A stretch of DNA of 59,560 bases from NCBI GenBank assembly GCA_017451695.1, contig JAFTNW010000012.1, positions 1-59,560 of the forward strand, written 5' to 3'. Within the stretch, counting starts at the first letter, position 1, and each line of letters starts with the position of its first letter. This document shows, piece after piece, positions 54,001 through 59,560 of the stretch. This DNA comes from Bacteroidaceae bacterium (GTDB lineage: Bacteria; Bacteroidota; Bacteroidia; Bacteroidales; Bacteroidaceae). Below the pieces are notes generated by a model, which saw nothing but the letters and a program-made list of their open reading frames with translations, made no database searches and had not been told where the DNA came from. Made by a program: the position numbers and the translations under genes.

Positions 54001-55674
54001 GAGAGCCACATACTATCGCTACTGCTCTATCACAACGACGATGAATATCTGAACATACACGGAGACTACAGCAACGGCAACATAAACGGCAATGCCACAC
54101 TCACAAAGTTGCCATTGAGGGTAATAAACACCTTCACACAAGGCAGCAACATGAATATCGATGGCTATATCTATGGCGAATTATCGCTCAACGGCCCATT
54201 GGAGACACCGCAATCCAATGGATTTGTGAAGTTCGACTCCGTTTACATCGATGCCCCGTTGCTTGGTACACAAATGCGCCTTGTAGATGACAAAGTGAAC
54301 ATAGACGACAGCAGAATAAAGTTCAACGATTTCAGCATCTACGCAAAGGGTAACACCCCCTTCAAGGTAAACGGAGATATCGATATCACCCGCATAGCAA
54401 ACCCTGTATTCGATTTAAGAATGCAGGCAAAGAACTACGAGTTGATAAATGCGCCACGCCAAAAAGGGTCGATGATATACGGGAAACTGTTTCTCGACAT
54501 AAACTCCATGATAACAGGCCCCATGCAATCCCTTAAAATGTATGGCAATGCAACCGTGCTTGGCAACACCAATGTTACTTATGTAATGCCCGAAAGCAGT
54601 ATAGCCACAAACAACGAACTCGACGGGCTTGTGGAGTTTGTCAATTTCAGCGATACCACAAAAACCGTTACACCCGAGGATACACCCGACTTGGGCAACA
54701 TAGCTATGTCCATGACACTGAACATTGAGGAGGGAGCATGGATAAATGCCGATTTCGATGCCTCACGCGACAGTTACATAAACCTGCAAGGCGGCGGGCA
54801 GCTTAATATGAGCTATACAAGCGAAACAGGGATAAGCCTCACCGGGCGTTACACCCTTAACAGCGGCGAAATGAAGTATCAACTGCCAATCATACCGTTA
54901 AAGACCTTTGCCATAAGCCCAGGCAGCTATGTAAATTGGACAGGCGACCCCATGAACCCCACGCTCAACATCACCGCACTTGAAAGGGTAACGGCATCGG
55001 TATCGGTAGATGGCGGCAACAACCAGCCCGTGGCATTCGATGTGGGGCTTGTATTGAGCAATTCACTCGACAACATGGGGCTGAGCTTCACTATGCAGGC
55101 CCCCGAGAATGCAGCCATACAAGACGAGCTTAACAGCCTCGATGCCGAAACACTTAACAAGTATGCTGTAACAATGCTCATAACGGGAGCCTACGTGGGC
55201 AGCAACGGCGGATTAACCGTTTCCAACGCACTCACATCGTTCCTCGATGCCAAGATTAACGACATTGCCGGCGATGCAATGAAGAGTGTGAGCATAAACG
55301 TGGGTATAACGGATATAGAGAACAAAGAGACCGGTGGCTCATACACAAATTACAGTTTCAGTTTTGCCAAACGATTCTGGAACGACAGGCTGACCATCGT
55401 TATCGGCGGCGAGGTAAACAGCGGCGACAACCCCGACAGCGGCAACAGTTTCATAAACAACGTGTCGCTTGAATGGAGGCTCACCCCCAACGGCAATCGC
55501 TATCTGCGCCTTTTCTACGACAAGAATTATGAATCGATACTCGAAGGCGAGATTACCGAAACAGGCATCGGTTATGTATATAAACGAAAGCTGAACAACC
55601 TGAACGAGCTGTTATATATAACAAGGCGCAACAAGCGACAACCCGCCGACAACAACAAAGAGCAAAACAGATGA
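51094..55674 (+). CDS. tamB: TamB-like translocation and assembly module protein
   Basis: This 1526-residue protein has one N-terminal transmembrane helix (IAAAIITPIIIIWVLCALLYL). An AsmA-like start (QRYATRKIENAVAANSDFRLALGG) is followed by a very long repeated beta structure, as in bridge-like lipid-transfer proteins. The C-terminal TamB/DUF490 domain is from about residue 1130 to 1480. It spans the periplasm and works with an Omp85 partner in outer-membrane assembly or phospholipid transfer. The stop overlaps the start of the next gene (ATGA), which encodes that partner. Length is within the Bacteroidota range. Confidence 0.92.
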   Translation: MKKSGRAKNIFKIIAAAIITPIIIIWVLCALLYLPPLQRYATRKIENAVAANSDFRLALGGVHLTFPCKLTINDFKLTKEESLIAGGGNISLNINLLPLLRGEVEVNYLLVENIAMDTRDLINGTRIAGNVEYFRGVMRNIDLANEVADIRQLHLNGANIKIDLGEGEETPEDSTSTPTNWKIHLRKSNIENTNIAINLLQDSTSIAAEIDKFTTRDIDADIASNRYSIKDLLFKNSRVTYDHGTQPREVAPLEHIAIEKINIGGGDILYSSNALSAKIEKFTLNQPDGINIESGKLYATGDSSRIDIKRMAIKSSNGSFIDATATLPLATTSIGSTIKANAAAHISKRDLRGFITSEQAASFAALPDSLLNTNITLHGTTEKAVIDTIDLAIPTIAALHAHGEFNNINNKKRTAAIQFNGDIYNTAPFTGTAAKEGMPTTLSIKGNTKMSGTLYSADINIHGKGGGDILAIYDTGNDSYDAKIDFKQFDIESSVASVPIQSLTMRASLSGAGTDIFSPQTYYQLFATIDTLQSNNYLISDITMNAFQANKFSLISLNSIGHKSELSLVANSRIDSTRISNSTELKLNDFSFDKIGLSDKAVSGSIDLKIEAQTDMNETHSLSVRGNDIVINTPQKRFTPADVSIDLATAPDSSYITAINGDLSIKGTLASGYNYLLNQIEELQAMFLRTRYSERSMYYANDFERLLPATSLNMQCGKQNMLHNFMAMNKIDFNSIDIACSIDTIAGLRAKGAVYNLVTTDTKLDTIRIAAIQEDENIKYFAGVRSSAMTPEKEKQSFRAAVYGNLLRDTLNTTFAFTGNDHSSDTKISANTLLMPEGLNIHIEPQAKIIGEELGINSDNYINIGKDEAVSANIRATDTYGSGMHLYTIEDSTAKHDISLELFDINLKKLTGALPFTPDIAGTLNGDIHFRDEADGIIVSCDMMGDSIAYEGNYIGNEMAEFVYLPKKNESHILSLLLYHNDDEYLNIHGDYSNGNINGNATLTKLPLRVINTFTQGSNMNIDGYIYGELSLNGPLETPQSNGFVKFDSVYIDAPLLGTQMRLVDDKVNIDDSRIKFNDFSIYAKGNTPFKVNGDIDITRIANPVFDLRMQAKNYELINAPRQKGSMIYGKLFLDINSMITGPMQSLKMYGNATVLGNTNVTYVMPESSIATNNELDGLVEFVNFSDTTKTVTPEDTPDLGNIAMSMTLNIEEGAWINADFDASRDSYINLQGGGQLNMSYTSETGISLTGRYTLNSGEMKYQLPIIPLKTFAISPGSYVNWTGDPMNPTLNITALERVTASVSVDGGNNQPVAFDVGLVLSNSLDNMGLSFTMQAPENAAIQDELNSLDAETLNKYAVTMLITGAYVGSNGGLTVSNALTSFLDAKINDIAGDAMKSVSINVGITDIENKETGGSYTNYSFSFAKRFWNDRLTIVIGGEVNSGDNPDSGNSFINNVSLEWRLTPNGNRYLRLFYDKNYESILEGEITETGIGYVYKRKLNNLNELLYITRRNKRQPADNNKEQNR

Positions 55675-57983
55675 GAAAAACAGTTACATACCTTATAATG
55701 GCAACCTTGCTGGCAAGTTGCTCCACCACACGGCACATACCCGATGGCGAACAGCTATACACCGGAATAAAAAAGATTGAAATAGATGGTGAGAAGGTGT
55801 ATGCAGCAAGCAGCACAGGGCAACAGGCAATGGAAGAGGTTGTTGCAGCACTTGACCGTGCCCCCAACGGAGCCATAGCCGGCAGTTCCACATATCGCGG
55901 CCTGCCCGTGGGACTATGGTGGTACAACGCATTTTACAACAGCAAAGGCAGAATAGGGCGTTGGTTTTTTGAGACATTCGGAGATGCTCCCGTGCTGATG
56001 TCCGATGTAAACCCCGAACTGCGCGCGCAGGTGGCAAACAACATTCTCAAATATTACGGCTATTTCAACGGTAGTGTAACAGAGAAGATTATAACGGACA
56101 AGAGAAACAGCAAGAAGGCAAAAGTAATATACAACATCACACTGCACAAGCCTTATCTGTACGACAGTATTCAATACCGAGGATTCACAGGGAAAGCCGA
56201 CAGCCTTATAAAAGCCACAAAGGCCGAAAGACTTATAAGGAAAGGCGAGCAGTTCAGTGCCACTGCCATAAACAGCGAACGCGAGAGGATAAACACCTTG
56301 CTCCGCAATAACGGATATTACTACTACCAGCCCACATTCACACGCATCCTTGCCGACACCATAAACACCCCCGGGTATGCACAGATGCGCATAGAGCCAC
56401 AAGCAGGGCTGGCAGCAAGGAACAACCGCCCATATACCATAGGCAACATAAATATACATATATTAAGGAACAACACCGCACAATATGCCGGCAGCAAGAA
56501 CGACACCATAAGACGTTCCAGATTCTCCTATATATATAATGGAGAAAAGCCACCGGTGCGCCCCGGGACAATGTTGCGCAACATTTACATGAGGCCGGGC
56601 GAGCTATACTCGCAAGAGGCACAGCAAAAAACCGTGAGCCGACTGAGCCAGATAAACATCTTCGGCAACAGCAATATCACATTCACCCCGCGTGGAGAGA
56701 GCGACACGCTCGACCTTAACATCATGGCGCAACTCGACAAGCCCTACGATTTTACATTCGAAATGAACGTAACATCAAAGAGCAACAACCAGATAGGGCC
56801 GGGCAGCATCATAAGCCTCTCGCGAAAGAACCTTTTCCGTGGTGGAGAGACACTCACAATGAGCCTCAAAGGCTCCTACGAGTGGCAGACAAAGGACGAA
56901 GGCATAACCGACAAGGACCTGCTTAACTCCTGGGAGATGGGGGCCGATGTATCGCTCACCTTCCCCCGCCTGTTCCTTCCTTTCTTCCAAAGGAGACTTA
57001 TGCGCATACCATCGTCCACATCGCTCCGCGTATATGTGAACCGCCTGAACCGTTCCGGATTTTTCAGAATGATACATCTGGGAGGGGATTTATCGTACAA
57101 GATATACACAAAAAGCACAACCACGCACACCATCACCCCACTGCGCCTCACATTCGACCTGTTAAGAGACACCAGCGAAAAGTTTGACGAGATTGTGGCA
57201 AACAACCGTTCGCTGCAAAACAGTTTTCGCGACCAATTCATTCCTGCCATGCAATATACCTTTGTGTATGACAACACAAAGACGCGGCACCGCAACAAAA
57301 GCTATTTCGAGGGCTCCATAACAGCTGCGGGCAACATCACATCGCTTGCCTTCTGCGCATTCGGCAAGGGGTGGAACCAAAAAGACAAACATCTGTTCGA
57401 GAACCCATACGCACAATTTGTAAAGCTTACGGCGGAGCTGCGCCAGCTATACAGAATAGACAGGAACAATTTCATTGCCACCCGCATAATGGCCGGCATA
57501 CTGCACAGCTACGGAAACTCGGAGTATGCACCATACAGCGAGCAGTTTTACATAGGCGGTGCCAACAGCCTGCGAGCATTTACCGTGCGCACCGTTGGCC
57601 CGGGAAGTTTCCACCCTGCAAAAGAGACGCGATACTCGTATCTCGACGAAACAGGAACACTGAAATTAGAGGCAAATATCGAATACCGTTTCCGCATAAT
57701 ATCGGAATTGCATGGTGCCATATTTGTTGATGCCGGTAATATATGGCTCACAAAAAAGGATGAAAGCCGCCCCGGGGGCGAGATTACCATGAAAGATTTT
57801 GCCAAGGATATAGCCCTTAACACCGGATTCGGTGTGAGATACGACCTCGATTTCCTTGTTTTGCGCCTCGACTTCGGACTCGGGCTGCACGCGCCATACA
57901 AAACCAACAAAAACGGATACTTCAATCTATCGCCGTTTGGCAATGGTTTTGCATGGCATTTTGCCATTGGCTACCCATTCTAA
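55671..57983 (+). CDS. TamA-like Omp85 family outer-membrane lipoprotein (TamL)
   Basis: This 770-residue protein has a lipoprotein signal peptide (LIMATLLASCSTTRHIPDGE; cysteine at residue 17), a feature of the Bacteroidota TamL form. POTRA-like domains occupy roughly residues 30-400 (for example YNITLHKPYLYDSIQYRGF). From about 400 the Omp85 barrel includes the conserved YIGGANSLRAFTVRTVGPGS and the DLDFLVLRLDFGLGLHAPY strand, ending in phenylalanine. It overlaps tamB by 4 nt; together they form an envelope-spanning assembly machine. Confidence 0.92.
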   Translation: MRKTVTYLIMATLLASCSTTRHIPDGEQLYTGIKKIEIDGEKVYAASSTGQQAMEEVVAALDRAPNGAIAGSSTYRGLPVGLWWYNAFYNSKGRIGRWFFETFGDAPVLMSDVNPELRAQVANNILKYYGYFNGSVTEKIITDKRNSKKAKVIYNITLHKPYLYDSIQYRGFTGKADSLIKATKAERLIRKGEQFSATAINSERERINTLLRNNGYYYYQPTFTRILADTINTPGYAQMRIEPQAGLAARNNRPYTIGNINIHILRNNTAQYAGSKNDTIRRSRFSYIYNGEKPPVRPGTMLRNIYMRPGELYSQEAQQKTVSRLSQINIFGNSNITFTPRGESDTLDLNIMAQLDKPYDFTFEMNVTSKSNNQIGPGSIISLSRKNLFRGGETLTMSLKGSYEWQTKDEGITDKDLLNSWEMGADVSLTFPRLFLPFFQRRLMRIPSSTSLRVYVNRLNRSGFFRMIHLGGDLSYKIYTKSTTTHTITPLRLTFDLLRDTSEKFDEIVANNRSLQNSFRDQFIPAMQYTFVYDNTKTRHRNKSYFEGSITAAGNITSLAFCAFGKGWNQKDKHLFENPYAQFVKLTAELRQLYRIDRNNFIATRIMAGILHSYGNSEYAPYSEQFYIGGANSLRAFTVRTVGPGSFHPAKETRYSYLDETGTLKLEANIEYRFRIISELHGAIFVDAGNIWLTKKDESRPGGEITMKDFAKDIALNTGFGVRYDLDFLVLRLDFGLGLHAPYKTNKNGYFNLSPFGNGFAWHFAIGYPF

Positions 57984-58046
57984 AGAATAATTTTTCAAAT
58001 TTTGAAAAAAGAATACAAAATATTACTTAAAGAAAAACAAAATATC

Positions 58047-58054
58047 TATATTTG
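58047..58054 (+). promoter_or_regulatory. Candidate -7 element for the nucleotidyltransferase gene
   Basis: TATATTTG matches TAnnTTTG about 56 nt before the start codon. The -33 box is weak. A near-palindrome at 57989-58008 (T and A rich arms) may be a weak terminator for tamL. Confidence 0.4.
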
Positions 58055-58110
58055 CAAAGTTACATACACAAATACGGAATAAACTTACTAATCTATAAAT
58101 TAAATCTAAT

Positions 58111-59016
58111 ATGAAACCTACACTTTTTGTTTTGGCAGCCGGCATGGGCAGCCGTTATGGTGGCTTGAAACAGTTGGACGGCCTCGGCCCCAATGGTGAG
58201 ACAATCATGGACTACTCTATCTTTGATGCTATCCGTGCAGGATTTGGCAAGTTGGTATTTGTTATCCGCAAAGATTTTGAGCAGGATTTCCGCGAGAAAG
58301 TATTGAGCAAATACGAGGGCCACATCCCCACCGAGTTGGTTTTCCAGGCTATCGACAACCTCCCCGCAGGCTTCACAGCCCCCGCAGAGCGCACTAAACC
58401 TTGGGGTACCAACCACGCAGTGCTCATGGGTAAAGACGTTATCAAAGAGCCTTTTGCAGTAATCAATGCCGACGACTTCTATGGCCGCGATGCATTTGCA
58501 GTAATGGGCAAATGGTTGAGCGAACTCCCCGAGGGCAGCACAGGCAAATACAGCATGGTAGGTTTCCGCATCTGCAACACATTGAGCGAGAATGGTAGCG
58601 TAGCTCGCGGTATTTGTTCAAAGAACGAGCAGGAGTTGCTTACCGGTGTTGTTGAGCGCACCGAGATCATGCGCGTAGATGGCGACATCTGCTTCAAGAA
58701 CGAGGAAGGCGGCTGGACTGCAGTTGGCGAGCAGACTCCCGTTTCAATGAATTTCTGGGGTTTCACACCCGACTACTTCAAATACAGCGAGGAGCAGTTC
58801 GTTGATTTCTTGAAAGAGAATGCCGACAAACCCAAGGCAGAGTACTTTATCCCCTTGGTTGTAGATAACCTCATCAACAATGGCAAAGCCACTTGCGAGG
58901 TTCTCGACACCACTGCAAAATGGTTTGGTGTAACTTATGCTGCCGACCGCCCCGCGACCGTTGAGAAGATTCAATCACTCGTTGAGGCCGGTGAATATCC
59001 CAACAAATTGTTCTAA
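58111..59016 (+). CDS. Sugar-1-phosphate nucleotidyltransferase family protein
   Basis: This 301-residue GT-A-fold enzyme has MKPTLFVLAAGMGSRYGGLK (nucleotide-binding loop), the conserved LGPNGETIMDYS segment, a metal-binding INADDFYG, and KAEYFIPLVVDNL near the C-terminus. It resembles Bacteroidota NDP-hexose or hexosamine pyrophosphorylases that make a nucleotide sugar from NTP and sugar-1-phosphate. The substrate is not clear: the usual kinase partner gene (NahK/aminoglycoside phosphotransferase type) is not downstream in the window. Its codon usage is more uniform than its neighbours' (frequent GTT, GCA, GAG), which may indicate high expression. Confidence 0.88.
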   Translation: MKPTLFVLAAGMGSRYGGLKQLDGLGPNGETIMDYSIFDAIRAGFGKLVFVIRKDFEQDFREKVLSKYEGHIPTELVFQAIDNLPAGFTAPAERTKPWGTNHAVLMGKDVIKEPFAVINADDFYGRDAFAVMGKWLSELPEGSTGKYSMVGFRICNTLSENGSVARGICSKNEQELLTGVVERTEIMRVDGDICFKNEEGGWTAVGEQTPVSMNFWGFTPDYFKYSEEQFVDFLKENADKPKAEYFIPLVVDNLINNGKATCEVLDTTAKWFGVTYAADRPATVEKIQSLVEAGEYPNKLF

Positions 59017-59042
59017 TAGGGAATAACATAAAACCTACATAT

Positions 59043-59078
59043 CAACGAGGGCAACCGCATGGTTGCCCTCGTTGTGTT
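59043..59078 (+). terminator. Rho-independent terminator of the nucleotidyltransferase gene
   Basis: A perfect 14-bp stem (59043-59056 with 59061-59074) with a 4-nt loop is followed by a T-rich tail ending in TTTTT. Confidence 0.85.
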
Positions 59079-59079
59079 T

Positions 59080-59560
59080 TTGGCTCACGCGACCTATGGC
59101 GGCTCACCTGCTAATTCTAGGGGGCTAAGCAAAAAGTTTTTAGACTAAAATCATCCTACTTGTTGTCCACGTAACCCATTTCTTTCTCTCCTTTTATACC
59201 GATAAAAGGAGTTAAGTTTGTGCCGGCGAGTTAAACGCAAATTTATTTGTAGTTTATCAACGAGTGCAGCCGCTTGGTGCGCCAACTTTGCCACGCAGTG
59301 TTACAGCCTTCGTCTGTGGGCGCTGCGGAATTAAATTCTATTTAATAGGCAATGCTTGTAACAATTGGTCGCGTGTATCACTTAATAGATACGCAAGTGT
59401 GGTATTACCATTGCTTGTCATTGCGCAAACACAAGCAGAAGTAATTCTAAAAACCTACCGGCACCGTAAGAGAGACAGCGAAGAGCCCTGCCGTGTGTAG
59501 GCCATTGTGCGAGGACTGTTTGAGCGTAGTGCGGGTATAAATTTTCTTACATAGCCGCAC
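59080..59560. other. Gene-free right end, possibly mobile-element DNA
   Basis: No credible gene, tRNA or rRNA was found in the last 480 bp. A 78-codon frame at 59264-59500 has no protein-like composition. The sequence has small inverted repeats (for example 59371-59379 with 59388-59394) and a tail with TGCGAGGACTGTTTGAGCG, which recalls non-coding segments of Bacteroides integrative and conjugative elements. This resemblance is from memory and weak. Confidence 0.35.

Noticed and set aside
59264..59500. 78-codon open frame near the right end
   Set aside because: No ribosome site, no domain, mixed composition; probably chance in gene-free DNA.

Overview
The window is a chromosomal segment from a member of the Bacteroidales (phylum Bacteroidota). 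The evidence is the family content (Wzi, a lipoprotein TamA/TamL, DUF4837, DUF4922, DUF5689, NspC, choice-of-anchor J and OB-fold surface lipoproteins), lipoprotein signal peptides, the scarcity of Shine-Dalgarno sites, and many promoters of the Bacteroidota type (-33 TTTG, 19-21 nt spacer, -7 TAnnTTTG). The genus is not certain; a Prevotella/Bacteroides-like gut or oral lineage fits. Both ends look like mobile or repeated DNA: an IS3-type right end at 1-141, and a gene-free stretch after 59080.

Layout. 1-141: end of an insertion sequence. 162-11220 (minus): a surface polysaccharide operon read from one promoter near 11362-11393, in the order initiating sugar transferase, Wza, Wzz, Wzy, Wzi, small lipoprotein, acyltransferase, flippase, glycosyltransferase. 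11446-15137 (minus): a translationally coupled pair, a glycosyltransferase/DUF4922 fusion and a SpoIID-like protein. 15344-21749 (plus): a compact run of rlmN, a DUF4837 lipoprotein, pdxA, then nucleotidyltransferase, ATP-grasp, CDP-alcohol phosphotransferase and HAD phosphatase, the last four resembling a polar-headgroup lipid pathway. 21816-23724: two secreted or envelope proteins. 23795-27385 (minus): pflB, pflA and an acetyltransferase. 27757-30122: a glycerophosphodiesterase, tRNA-Ser, a block of degenerate repeats, and a tRNA-Gly/Leu/Leu operon. 30198-33754 (minus): pcrA and nspC. 33864-34481: sodB.

34536-43521 is the most system-like locus. A secreted EEP-family nuclease lies divergent to a TonB-dependent receptor with an OmpA-like N-terminal domain, a DUF5689 lipoprotein, and a 1237-residue surface lipoprotein holding two choice-of-anchor J domains, two DUF6359-like domains and three almost identical OB-fold repeats. 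I infer capture and uptake of extracellular nucleic acid or a nucleotide-like ligand. 43592-50846 holds a small coiled-coil protein, fabG, pyrG, initiator tRNA, a TetR regulator with an operator inside its own promoter, an RluA-type pseudouridine synthase, an M16 peptidase and a lipoprotein cyclophilin. 51094-57983 is the envelope assembly pair tamB-tamL, and 58111-59016 a sugar nucleotidyltransferase.

The strongest single-gene anomaly is PyrG: the synthetase domain looks intact, but all three residues of the glutaminase catalytic triad are replaced (Cys to Gly, His to Glu, Glu to Gln), which predicts an ammonia-dependent CTP synthase. Two roughly 200-bp direct repeats carrying the pyrG promoter lie just upstream of it, between pyrG and the initiator tRNA.
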